Positions 29,281 to 38,018 of a DNA stretch of 64,000 nt are shown here, one piece after another. This stretch comes from Pseudomonas saxonica (GTDB taxonomy: Bacteria; Pseudomonadota; Gammaproteobacteria; Pseudomonadales; Pseudomonadaceae). Below the pieces are notes generated by a model, which was not told where the DNA came from, made no database searches, and was given only the letters and a program-made list of their open reading frames with translations. A program made the translations under genes and the position numbers. Position 1 is the stretch's first letter, and each line of letters opens with the position of its first letter. Location: positions 682,001-746,000 of the forward strand of contig NZ_VFIO01000001.1 of the NCBI RefSeq assembly GCF_007858365.1, written 5' to 3'.

Positions 29281-30048
29281 TCATCGAGCCTCCAGCAAAC
29301 GTCGAACGCGCTCAAGGTCTTCCGGGGTATCGACACCGGCGGGCGGTGCTTCAACCACATCGGCCACGTGAATGCGCACGCCATGCCAGAGCGCGCGCAA
29401 TTGCTCCAGCCGCTCGGTGTTTTCGAGCCAGCAAGGGCCCCAGCTTACGAAGTCATGCAGGAACCCGGCGCGGTAGGCATAAATGCCGATATGACGACGA
29501 TAAGGCACACCCTGCGGCAACGTATCGGGGTGCAGTGCAAAATCATCACGCGCCCACGGCAAGGTTGCCCGACTGAACGTCAGTGCCAACCCATTGATGT
29601 CACTGACCACCTTGACCACATTCGGATTGAACAGGGTTTGAGCGTCTTCAATCGGCTCAGCCAGTGTCGCCATGCGGGCTTCAGGATGAGCGGCCAGGTT
29701 GGCTGCGACTTGATCGATCACCTGCGGCGGAATCATCGGCTCGTCGCCCTGGACATTGACCACGATAGCGTCGCTGGCCAGCCCAAGTTGAGTAGCGACC
29801 TCTGCCAGACGGTCAGTACCAGACTCATGGTCTGCACGGGTCAGAACCACGTGCGCCCCGAACGCCTTGCAGGCGTCGACAATGCGCTGATCGTCAGTGG
29901 CAACCACCACCTGTTGAGCACTGCTTTTACAGGCTTGTTCCCAGACATGCTGAACCATCGGTTTGCCCGCAATCATTTGCAGCGGCTTGCCAGGTAAACG
30001 GGTCGACGCAAAGCGCGACGGAATAACGACGGTAAAAACCGGGATCAT
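29281..30048 (-). CDS. kdsB: CMP-3-deoxy-D-manno-octulosonate cytidylyltransferase
   Basis: A 255-residue enzyme that activates KDO with CTP for lipopolysaccharide core synthesis. [14 protein letters not shown] at the N-terminus and [11 protein letters not shown] are family motifs. Its start overlaps the upstream 61-residue gene by 4 bp. Together with lpxK it forms an LPS group. Confidence 0.95.
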   Translation of the reverse strand: MIPVFTVVIPSRFASTRLPGKPLQMIAGKPMVQHVWEQACKSSAQQVVVATDDQRIVDACKAFGAHVVLTRADHESGTDRLAEVATQLGLASDAIVVNVQGDEPMIPPQVIDQVAANLAAHPEARMATLAEPIEDAQTLFNPNVVKVVSDINGLALTFSRATLPWARDDFALHPDTLPQGVPYRRHIGIYAYRAGFLHDFVSWGPCWLENTERLEQLRALWHGVRIHVADVVEAPPAGVDTPEDLERVRRLLEAR

Positions 30049-30230
30049 TTATCCAGACGCTCGTCGGTGTCGAGGGTACGGGCTTCGCTTTCCAGCATCA
30101 CCGGAATGCCATCGCGAATCGGGAAAGCCAGGCCAGCCCCTTTGCTGATCAGTTCGGTTTTATCGGCGCTGAGCTTGAGCGGGCCTTTGCAAACTGGGCA
30201 AGCGAGAATATCGAGCAGTTTGGTGTCCAT
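30045..30230 (-). CDS. Trm112/YcaR family small protein
   Basis: A 61-residue protein starting [18 protein letters not shown], with one CPVC pair. YcaR-type proteins lie between lpxK and kdsB throughout gammaproteobacteria. Their function is unclear; the Trm112 relatives activate methyltransferases. Overlap with kdsB (ATGA) suggests coupling. Confidence 0.88.
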   Translation of the reverse strand: MDTKLLDILACPVCKGPLKLSADKTELISKGAGLAFPIRDGIPVMLESEARTLDTDERLDK

Positions 30231-30259
30231 AGGGTTCCCCTGAAAAGAATGAGTTAGGG

Positions 30260-31264
30260 TTAAAGATGATTAGGTAAAAGCCGCGACAACTGTTGGTCAA
30301 ACCACAGGACAAAGGCCTGGGACGGCACAGCGTCCACCGCGAGGTACCACCAGTCGGGGGACGCAAAGTCGCGGCACTTCACCGCATCCTTTTCCGTCAT
30401 CACCACGGGTAATGACGGTTTGAAATTCAAGACCTCGGCACTGTAAGGCGCATGGTCTGCGAAAGCATGGGCTATTGGCCGCCAGTGTAGCGCTTCAAGG
30501 GTAGTGAAGAAACGCTGCGGATTACCGATCCCGGCCACGGCGTGCAACGCCTGTTCCGGCGCAAAATAATCCAACGCCTGACGCTCGCCGCTGACCAGAT
30601 TAATCAGTGCCGTGGGCTTCAACTGGAAGGCAAACCCGCCCGGCGGATCATTGGCTGCGCCGTTGTACAACACCCCATCGACGCTGCTCAAGCGTTCTGC
30701 TGGCTCGCGCAACGGGCCGGCTGGCAGGCAACGGCCATTGCCCAGGCCTCTGGCGTTATCGATCAATACCAGCTCCAGATCCCGAGCCAGCCGGTAATGC
30801 TGCAAACCGTCGTCAGACAGAATCAAGTCCAGCGGCTCGCTGTCCAGCAAGGCTTTGACGGCGCGACTGCGATCCGGGTCGATCATCAACGGCACGCCAG
30901 TACGCTGCACAATCAACAGGGGTTCATCGCCCGCAACGGCGGCACTGTGCTCAGCCTGCACACGCCAAGGCAGGTGCGGCGGTTTGGCACCATAGCCGCG
31001 ACTCACCACACCTACTTTCAAACCGTGACGCTGGCAATGTTCGATCAGCCAGAGGATCAGAGGCGTTTTGCCCGTACCGCCCACAGTGATATTGCCCACT
31101 ACGATCAACGGCACCGGCGCACGATAGATATCGCCCTCGCCCGCCACGAAACGTGCACGTTTACGCTCGACCACACGGCGGTACAAGCATTCAAGAGGGC
31201 TCAACAACTTGAGCAAAGGGTGCCCGGCATACCAGGCGCGCAGCAAACGATCGGACATGGCCAT
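30260..31264 (-). CDS. lpxK: tetraacyldisaccharide 4'-kinase
   Basis: A 334-residue kinase that adds the 4'-phosphate to lipid A precursor at the inner membrane. The P-loop is [14 protein letters not shown], and SRGYGAK and [11 protein letters not shown] are LpxK signatures. The start overlaps the exbD stop. All neighbours serve the envelope. Confidence 0.95.
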   Translation of the reverse strand: MAMSDRLLRAWYAGHPLLKLLSPLECLYRRVVERKRARFVAGEGDIYRAPVPLIVVGNITVGGTGKTPLILWLIEHCQRHGLKVGVVSRGYGAKPPHLPWRVQAEHSAAVAGDEPLLIVQRTGVPLMIDPDRSRAVKALLDSEPLDLILSDDGLQHYRLARDLELVLIDNARGLGNGRCLPAGPLREPAERLSSVDGVLYNGAANDPPGGFAFQLKPTALINLVSGERQALDYFAPEQALHAVAGIGNPQRFFTTLEALHWRPIAHAFADHAPYSAEVLNFKPSLPVVMTEKDAVKCRDFASPDWWYLAVDAVPSQAFVLWFDQQLSRLLPNHL

Positions 31265-31692
31265 CAGGGGGTCGTCTGCGCCTCGACAGTGGTCATGCGC
31301 AGGTGGCTGAAGCCCAACTTACCTGCGGCGTCCATGGCCGTAATGACCGCTTGATGCTGGGTTTTACCATCAGCACTGATCGACAGGGGCAGGCTGGTAT
31401 CGCCTCCAGACTCCTTTTGCAGCGCTTCGATCAGGCTCGCCAGGTCGTTTTTCGGCAATAATTGGTTGTTCACCGAGAACACACCGTCAGCGCTGATGGC
31501 GACATCAAGTTGCTTGCTGTTCGGTTCCTGTTCAGGAGTACCGCTGACAGCCTCCGGCAAATCCACGCGCAACTGGGTTTCACGGGTAAAGGTGGTGGTC
31601 ACGACAAAGAACAGCAGCAAGATAAACACCACGTCGATCAACGACGCGAGGTTGATATCCACTGTTTCTCGTGGTTTGCGGCGAAACTTCAC
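31264..31692 (-). CDS. exbD: ExbD/TolR family protein
   Basis: A 142-residue protein with one N-terminal membrane helix (about 17-34) holding D20, the proton-path aspartate of the family, and a periplasmic domain. With the ExbB-like partner it forms a proton-driven motor. No TonB or TolA lies nearby. In this position, next to lpxK, such pairs are widespread in Proteobacteria, but the energised partner is not known. Confidence 0.88.
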   Translation of the reverse strand: MKFRRKPRETVDINLASLIDVVFILLLFFVVTTTFTRETQLRVDLPEAVSGTPEQEPNSKQLDVAISADGVFSVNNQLLPKNDLASLIEALQKESGGDTSLPLSISADGKTQHQAVITAMDAAGKLGFSHLRMTTVEAQTTP

Positions 31693-32324
31693 GCGCTGCT
31701 CCCGGCCATGTCGACTTCACGGTCGCCCTGCACCACTTCGACCAGTTTGATCGCTTCCTGCTCCATGCCTACCACCAGTTCATCAACCCGGCGCTGCAGG
31801 AAACGGTGGAAGAACACCGCAGGAATACCCACCATCAAACCGGCGGCGGTGGTAATCAGCGCTTTGGAAATACCCCCTGCGAGCACGGCCGCGTTAGCCG
31901 TCATGCCAGAACCCATAAACGAGCTGAAAATATCGATCATGCCCAGCACAGTGCCCAGCAATCCTAACAGAGGGGCCATCGCAGCAATGGTGCCCAAGGC
32001 GTTGAGGTAGCGCTCCAGCTCATGAATGACCCTTGCGGCGGCCTCTTCAATGCACTCTTTCATGATTTCGCGGCCATGCCGGGAGTTGGCCAGACCGGCG
32101 GCCAGGATTTCACCCAGCGGGGAGTCGGCTCGTAGTTGTTTGAGTTTTTCCTTGTCGAGCTGCTTGTCTTTGATCCAGACCCACACCTGACCCAACAGAT
32201 GAGGCGGCGTGACACGGCTGGCACGCAGGGTCCACAGGCGCTCGACAATAATGCCCAGCGCGGCAACAGAGCTCAGAATGATCGGCAGCATCATCCAGCC
32301 GCCGGATTTGACCAGTTCCCACAC
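31689..32324 (-). CDS. exbB: ExbB/TolQ family proton-channel protein
   Basis: A 211-residue protein. I place the start at GTG 32324 (MWELVKSGGWMMLP) because GAGGGG lies 8 nt upstream; a GTG at 32354 would put that ribosome site inside the gene. Three membrane segments are visible (about 12-30, 110-135, 150-175), in the MotA/TolQ/ExbB pattern. Its stop overlaps the exbD start by 4 bp. Confidence 0.88.
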   Translation of the reverse strand: MWELVKSGGWMMLPIILSSVAALGIIVERLWTLRASRVTPPHLLGQVWVWIKDKQLDKEKLKQLRADSPLGEILAAGLANSRHGREIMKECIEEAAARVIHELERYLNALGTIAAMAPLLGLLGTVLGMIDIFSSFMGSGMTANAAVLAGGISKALITTAAGLMVGIPAVFFHRFLQRRVDELVVGMEQEAIKLVEVVQGDREVDMAGSSA

Positions 32325-32501
32325 AGTGACAATCCCCTCGAAAAAGTGCGCCACTCTACCATAGCGTTCAGTGCTGACTTAACAACTGCTGCGCTACGGG
32401 ATCAGCATTTTGAAGACCCTTGGGGCCTATAGCAGCTTGGTACCTCGTCAGCGACTGCACGACTGGCGTTCCAGGCACTGGTTACATCCGGCTTGGCAGA
32501 T

Positions 32502-34718
32502 TTAATCACGCCAAAACCGGCGCCGCTCTTGAAAACTCTTTGCCGAACCAAAGGCGCCCAATCTAAAGGTGATAGCTCCTTGCTGGGCACTGTCGAGCAC
32601 TTGCATCCCCAGCGCCTGATAACGCGCCAACACGAGAGGATGCGGATGGCCAAACGTATTGCCATGGCCTCGGGAAATCAATACCGCACCGGGCGCCAGT
32701 GCTTTGAGAAACACCATCGAAGAGGAGGTTCGGCTGCCGTGGTGCGGAGCTTGTAGCCACTGCGTAGGAACCGCCAGCGAAGATCTCAGCAAGGCTCGTT
32801 CAGCATGAGTGTCAATGTCACCCGTAAGCAACAGCCGTTCACCGCGGGCTTCTACCTGTAATACGCAAGATTTCTGATTACTGTCCTTTGCCTCTTGCCA
32901 CTGCCATAGGGAAAACCGTACCCCATCCCACTCCCAGCGCTCATCAGTGCGGCAAGGCTGCGCCTGCAATGGCGCAGGCAACCCCGGCACATCACCGCTG
33001 ATGACTCGCGCAACCTTCATGCCGCGATATACCGCGAGGGCTCCTCCCGCGTGATCCGAGTCGGCGTGACTGATCAACATCACATCCAGCGCCTTAATCC
33101 CCAACGAACGCAACACGGGTACCACTACCCGCTCGCCTTGATCCAAATCCCTGACTTTCGGCCCCGCATCGTACAAAAGTGTGTGATTACGGGTGCGCAA
33201 GACCATCGCCAATCCCTGCCCGACATCCAGTTGCAACACCTGGGCTTGGCCGTGGGGTATCTGCTCGCGCGGCGCAAAAACGGCCAGCAGCGCCAGCGGC
33301 CAACCCAGCGGCCGAAGCACGACACCGGCGGGCAATAGCAGAATCAAGACGCCGATGACGGTCAATAACCAGACGTACACAGGCACTTCTATGGGCAACC
33401 AGGGTGTGATTACACCGGATAACAGGTTCAACCCGCGGATCAACACATCCAGCAATCCGCCCGACAACCAGAGCAGGCTCTCACCCAGCCACGGCACCGG
33501 CAGCAGGAACGTACCCAATAACGCCGTGGGCAGCACCAGCAGACTGATCCAGGGCACAGCGACCAGATTGGCCAATGGCCCGCTCAAACTGATGGGCAAG
33601 CCCAGTATCCATAACAGCGGGAATAACCCCAGAGCGATGAGCCCTTGCGGCCGAAGCCATGCAGCTCGCCAGCCCCACGGCCCCAAGCGTGAGCCAAAAG
33701 TAAATATCAACACGGCCACCGCACCAAAGGACAACCACAAACCAGGCTTCAGGCTCGCCAGCGGATCGACTATCAAAACGGTATTGAACGCGAGTAAATA
33801 TGGCATCCACACGCCCAAATGACGAAAGCGTAACCGCCACAGCAATACCAGCCCGAGCATCACGCAGGCACGCTGCACCGGCACCTCAAACCCCGCCAAC
33901 AGGCCGTAGCCCGTCGCCCCGACAAACGCCAGCCCGCACGCCCAAGGCAACCACGGCAGTCGACGGGGCCATACCCCGTAGCGTGCCAGCAGTGCGACAA
34001 GGCCATAGAGCAAACCGGCAAACAGGCCGATGTGTTGCCCGGAAATCACCAACAAATGGACGGTACCGGTCGCTTGCAGCAGTTGCCAATCATCGCGACT
34101 CAGACCCGAACCATCGCCCATGACCAGCGCAGCCAGCCACGGCGCACGACCGTTGGCATCCGTGCCGAGCAGGCGCTGGCGCAACCCATCACGCCATGCA
34201 TGGGTGGCTGGGGAGATGAGCTGCCCATCTTTGACCGACCCGGTCGCGCCGACGCCCTTGGCCAGTAACCACGCCTGATAGTCGAACCCCTGCGGATTGA
34301 GCAACCCTTTAGGGCGCTTGAGCGTGACCGCCAATCGCCACCGCTCGCCACTGTTGACCGACGGCCCGCCCCACCAGCTCAGTAGCAGGGACTCCGGCAA
34401 TTCGACGTGCCGCGAATGGGCGCCTTGCAGCTCGAAACGCACGCCCCTGGCCGTGGGTTGTGGCAGTCCGACCACACGCCCCTCGACCCAAAGCGTTCGC
34501 CCGTCGAATGCAGGCGGCAATCGATCATCAAGGGCCGATTGCCCTTGTATGCAGGCCCAACCCACTCCAAGCAAAAACAAACCGGCCGGATACCTGCGCC
34601 CAATCAGCAACACCAGCCCTGCGGCCAGCAACAGATAAACACACCACACCGGTGGCAGTACCGGTAAAAAGCGCAAGGCAATCAAGCCCGACGCCAGCGC
34701 CAACATCCCTGTGTGCAT
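32502..34718 (-). CDS. comEC: ComEC family DNA-uptake channel protein
   Basis: A 738-residue inner-membrane protein with DUF4131 at the N-terminus, the competence domain with many membrane helices (about 220-500), and a C-terminal metallo-beta-lactamase domain with the motif HADSDHAGG. It moves single-stranded DNA across the inner membrane during transformation. It appears intact. About 180 bp of noncoding DNA separates it from exbB, so it may have its own regulation. Confidence 0.92.
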   Translation of the reverse strand: MHTGMLALASGLIALRFLPVLPPVWCVYLLLAAGLVLLIGRRYPAGLFLLGVGWACIQGQSALDDRLPPAFDGRTLWVEGRVVGLPQPTARGVRFELQGAHSRHVELPESLLLSWWGGPSVNSGERWRLAVTLKRPKGLLNPQGFDYQAWLLAKGVGATGSVKDGQLISPATHAWRDGLRQRLLGTDANGRAPWLAALVMGDGSGLSRDDWQLLQATGTVHLLVISGQHIGLFAGLLYGLVALLARYGVWPRRLPWLPWACGLAFVGATGYGLLAGFEVPVQRACVMLGLVLLWRLRFRHLGVWMPYLLAFNTVLIVDPLASLKPGLWLSFGAVAVLIFTFGSRLGPWGWRAAWLRPQGLIALGLFPLLWILGLPISLSGPLANLVAVPWISLLVLPTALLGTFLLPVPWLGESLLWLSGGLLDVLIRGLNLLSGVITPWLPIEVPVYVWLLTVIGVLILLLPAGVVLRPLGWPLALLAVFAPREQIPHGQAQVLQLDVGQGLAMVLRTRNHTLLYDAGPKVRDLDQGERVVVPVLRSLGIKALDVMLISHADSDHAGGALAVYRGMKVARVISGDVPGLPAPLQAQPCRTDERWEWDGVRFSLWQWQEAKDSNQKSCVLQVEARGERLLLTGDIDTHAERALLRSSLAVPTQWLQAPHHGSRTSSSMVFLKALAPGAVLISRGHGNTFGHPHPLVLARYQALGMQVLDSAQQGAITFRLGAFGSAKSFQERRRFWRD

Positions 34719-34850
34719 CGTCCGTCCAAAAGTTTCCCATCACCCGGATTAGCTCAAACCCACTTCTGGCACTTAAATAATTGTCACAAAGTCTGAATAG
34801 GCATCCGGCCGAATTTGGTCATACTGGCCCCTTGACTGAGGGAGAGGCCC

Positions 34851-35366
34851 ATGCCACGGCGTTTGATCAAACGTTTCATGCCAGATCCGGCCCTGATTAG
34901 GGAACATAAATCCTTACGATTTTTGGGCACACTGCTGCATGACCCGAATCTCTGGCATCTCAATCGACACTCTGTGGCAAGGGCAATGGCTGTAGGGATT
35001 TTCGCAGCCTTTATCCCCATGCCCTTTCAGATGCTGCTGGCCGCCTTTCTGGCAATTAACGTACGCAGCAACATGCCTATCTCTGTAGGGCTGGTCTGGC
35101 TGACCAACCCCATCACCATGCCGCCGGTGTTTTATTGCACCTACAAGCTGGGTGCCTGGTTGATGAATGTGCCCGCGCGCACCCTGCCCGATGAACTGAC
35201 CTGGGAATGGATCAGCGCTCAGCTTTCCACGGTGTGGCAGCCGTTTTTATTGGGCTCGGTTGTATGTGGCGTAGTTTTCGGGGCGCTGGCTTATTGCCTG
35301 ACCATGCTGTACTGGCGTTGGTGGGTTAGCCGTAAGTGGGGCAAACGTAAAAACACTCGCCCATGA
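34851..35366 (+). CDS. DUF2062 membrane protein
   Basis: A 171-residue protein with about three membrane segments (about 45-65, 75-100, 130-155). The region HSVARAMAVGIFAAFIPMPFQ is the DUF2062 signature, seen in many Pseudomonas next to comEC. The function is unknown. It is divergent from comEC, with about 130 bp between the starts. Confidence 0.82.
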   Translation: MPRRLIKRFMPDPALIREHKSLRFLGTLLHDPNLWHLNRHSVARAMAVGIFAAFIPMPFQMLLAAFLAINVRSNMPISVGLVWLTNPITMPPVFYCTYKLGAWLMNVPARTLPDELTWEWISAQLSTVWQPFLLGSVVCGVVFGALAYCLTMLYWRWWVSRKWGKRKNTRP

Positions 35367-35370
35367 AAAA

Positions 35371-35388
35371 TGGCCCCAAAAGGGGCCA
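35371..35388 (-). terminator. terminator of the YadGH-like operon
   Basis: TGGCCCC, AAAA loop, GGGGCCA. On the minus strand the stem is followed by TTTTT. It sits 20 bp beyond the permease stop. Confidence 0.75.
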
Positions 35389-35407
35389 TCGATATAAAAC
35401 TACACCT

Positions 35408-36187
35408 TTACTGGCGCATGCCCCGCCCACTGACCAGCAGTCGGGCGCAACCGATATACAACACGATGGTCGCAATCACCATAAAGGTCAGCGCAACGCT
35501 GATCTTAATATCGGAGACACCGAGGATGCCGTAGCGAAAGGCGTTGACCATGTGCAGCACCGGGTTGGCCAGCGACACACTCTGCCAGAACGGCGGCAAC
35601 AAGGTGATCGAGTAAAACACCCCGCCCAGATAGGTCAACGGCGTCAGCACGAAAGTCGGGATAATCGAAATATCGTCGAAGTTGCGCGCAAATACGGCGT
35701 TAATAAACCCCAGCAACGAAAAGATCGTGGCCGTCAGCACTACCACTACTATGGTCAGCCCCAGGTGATGCACCTGCAGATGGGTAAAAAACAACGACAG
35801 CAATGTGACGATCAATCCCACGATCAATCCGCGCAGGATACCGCCCACGGTAAAGCCGATCAGGATCGTGTGAGGGGATACGGGCGACACCATCAGTTCT
35901 TCAATGGAGCGCTGGAACTTGCTGCCGAAGAAGCTCGACACCACGTTGCCGTAGGAGTTGGTGATCACCGACATCATGATCAAGCCGGGCACGATGTACT
36001 CCATGTACGTGAATCCGCCCATATCGCCAATTTGCCGACCGATCAGATTCCCGAAGATGACGAAGTACAGCACCATGGTGATCGCAGGCGGTAGCAATGT
36101 CTGCGGCCAGATCCGCATAAAACGGCGAACTTCGCGGTAGATAATGGTGTTCAGTGCAATCAGGTTGGGACGCAGCTCTGAACTCAT
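35408..36187 (-). CDS. ABC-2 type transporter permease (YadH-like)
   Basis: A 259-residue protein with about six membrane helices. The N-terminal NTIIYREVRRFMRIWPQTLLPP and the helix GNLIGRQIGDMGGFTYMEY match the YadH branch of ABC-2 exporters. The substrate is unknown. Its start overlaps the ATPase stop by 4 bp. Confidence 0.85.
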   Translation of the reverse strand: MSSELRPNLIALNTIIYREVRRFMRIWPQTLLPPAITMVLYFVIFGNLIGRQIGDMGGFTYMEYIVPGLIMMSVITNSYGNVVSSFFGSKFQRSIEELMVSPVSPHTILIGFTVGGILRGLIVGLIVTLLSLFFTHLQVHHLGLTIVVVVLTATIFSLLGFINAVFARNFDDISIIPTFVLTPLTYLGGVFYSITLLPPFWQSVSLANPVLHMVNAFRYGILGVSDIKISVALTFMVIATIVLYIGCARLLVSGRGMRQ

Positions 36188-37116
36188 ACCGCCACCTTTG
36201 CCAGGTTTTTCTCGACCAGCGACACAAACAACTCCTCAAGGCGATTGGTTTTATTGCGCAGACTCACCACTTCGATGTTTTGCGCGGCCAATTGAGTGAA
36301 CAACCCGGTAATGCCGACCACCTTATCCACCTGGACTTCCAGGGTGTGGGCGTCAAGCAACTGACTGGGGTAGCCGATCAACTGCGGGCTCGCTGACAAT
36401 GGATATTTCAAGTCGAGCAAAAAGGTCTCGACATGCAGCTGTCCCAGCAGATTGCGCATGCTGGTGTTTTCGACAATGGTGCCATGGTCGATGATGCCGA
36501 TATTGCGGCACAGCTGCTCAGCCTCCTCCAGATAATGCGTGGTCAGAATGATGGTGGTGCCTTGCTCATTCAAACCGGTGAGAAAACTCCACATCGAGCG
36601 ACGCAGCTCAATGTCCACCCCCGCCGTCGGCTCATCAAGGATCAACAGACGCGGCTCATGCACCAAAGCCCGGGCAATCATCAAGCGGCGCTTCATACCA
36701 CCCGACAATGAACGCGAAGGCGTATCGCGCTTGTCCCAAAGTCCCAACTGCGTCAGGTACTTTTCCGCTCGTTCCTTGGCAACTTTGGGGGGAATGCCGT
36801 AGTAACCCGCTTGGGTCACAACAATGTCGAAGGTCTTTTCAAACTGGTTGAAGTTGAACTCCTGCGGCACCACACCAATGCAGCGTTTGAGCGCAGCAGG
36901 TTGGCGGTCAAGATCATTACCAAACACATTGACCGTGCCGCCCGTCTTGTTGACCAGTGTGGACAGAATGCCAATGGTGGTTGATTTGCCGGCACCGTTG
37001 GGGCCGAGCAAGGCGAAAAAATCACCTTCGGCCACATCCAGATCGATACCACTCAGGGCCTGGAAACCGTTGCCGTAGGTTTTGGTTAGCTGCCGTATGG
37101 ACAGAGCGGAACTCAT
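36184..37116 (-). CDS. ABC transporter ATP-binding protein (YadG-like)
   Basis: A 310-residue ATPase with Walker A GPNGAGKSTT, signature LSGGMKRRLMIA and Walker B LLILDEPTAGVD. It pairs with the ABC-2 permease as an exporter. In P. aeruginosa the same pair lies next to a GST gene (PA2811-PA2813 in my memory), as here. Confidence 0.9.
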   Translation of the reverse strand: MSSALSIRQLTKTYGNGFQALSGIDLDVAEGDFFALLGPNGAGKSTTIGILSTLVNKTGGTVNVFGNDLDRQPAALKRCIGVVPQEFNFNQFEKTFDIVVTQAGYYGIPPKVAKERAEKYLTQLGLWDKRDTPSRSLSGGMKRRLMIARALVHEPRLLILDEPTAGVDIELRRSMWSFLTGLNEQGTTIILTTHYLEEAEQLCRNIGIIDHGTIVENTSMRNLLGQLHVETFLLDLKYPLSASPQLIGYPSQLLDAHTLEVQVDKVVGITGLFTQLAAQNIEVVSLRNKTNRLEELFVSLVEKNLAKVAV

Positions 37117-37261
37117 ATCGGATTACGCACCAAGGTGGGGGAATGGGGATGACTCAATGAGGGCGGACTGTCTGTAAGACAAGTCCGACAAGGCCATTTA
37201 ACACCACCCATGGTGCTTGGCCTTGCCGCACAAGTACAGTCACCCGTGTTAATAGTGTCTA

Positions 37262-37885
37262 TTAAGTCAACGCGGTCATCACGGCGCTACGGTAGGCCGG
37301 ACGCAGTTTCAGCCGCTCATACCACGCTTCCAGATGGGGCAGCGGCGGACGCTCTATAGGCATTTCAAACCAGGCGTAGATGAAAGAACCCAGCGGAATG
37401 TCACCCATGCCAATTTCCTCACCCGAGAGGTAAGGCTTTTCACTCAGGGCCTGATCGGCGATCACCAACAACTCAGCGCTCTCTTTAATGGCAGCGTTGA
37501 TCTTGACCCAATCCTGCTCTTCGGCCGGGGTGCGCAAGACGCCCCAAAACACATCGCGAAACGCTACGGCAAAGGAGGCCGTTGTCCAGTCCATCCACTT
37601 GTCCGCTTGAGCCCTGACCCGATTAACGAGCGGATACCACGACGTATCATTGCCGTACTCTGCCGCCAGATACCTGACGATGGCGTTAGATTCCCACAGG
37701 ACAAAGTCATCGTCCTGAATCATGGGCACACGGCCATTGGGGTTCAACACACGATACTCCGGGCTGTCGACCACACCAAAGACACCGCCCGCCTCTTCCC
37801 TGCTGTAAGTCAGTGCCAGTTCCTCAATGCACCACAATACTTTTCTGACATTCGACGAATTCTTGCGACCCCACACTTTCAGCAT
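37262..37885 (-). CDS. glutathione S-transferase family protein
   Basis: A 207-residue protein with an N-terminal thioredoxin-like domain (MLKVWGRKNSSNVRKVLWC) and an all-helical C-terminal domain. NGRVPMIQDDDFVLWESNAI is the glutathione-binding region with the conserved Pro and Glu-Ser. I choose ATG 37885 because the longer frame adds 25 basic residues. The substrate is unknown. It is divergent from fadE. Confidence 0.88.
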   Translation of the reverse strand: MLKVWGRKNSSNVRKVLWCIEELALTYSREEAGGVFGVVDSPEYRVLNPNGRVPMIQDDDFVLWESNAIVRYLAAEYGNDTSWYPLVNRVRAQADKWMDWTTASFAVAFRDVFWGVLRTPAEEQDWVKINAAIKESAELLVIADQALSEKPYLSGEEIGMGDIPLGSFIYAWFEMPIERPPLPHLEAWYERLKLRPAYRSAVMTALT

Positions 37886-38018
37886 GACCAGACTCCTGAT
37901 TGATAGACGCCAGGGGAGTCTACGCCGTGATGGTGAACTGCGCCTCTTGCACGCAGTCACACTTAATACGGTGTTCTAGACTCAGGGATCCCGACCTTGG
38001 CTTCATGGAGGATTGAAT

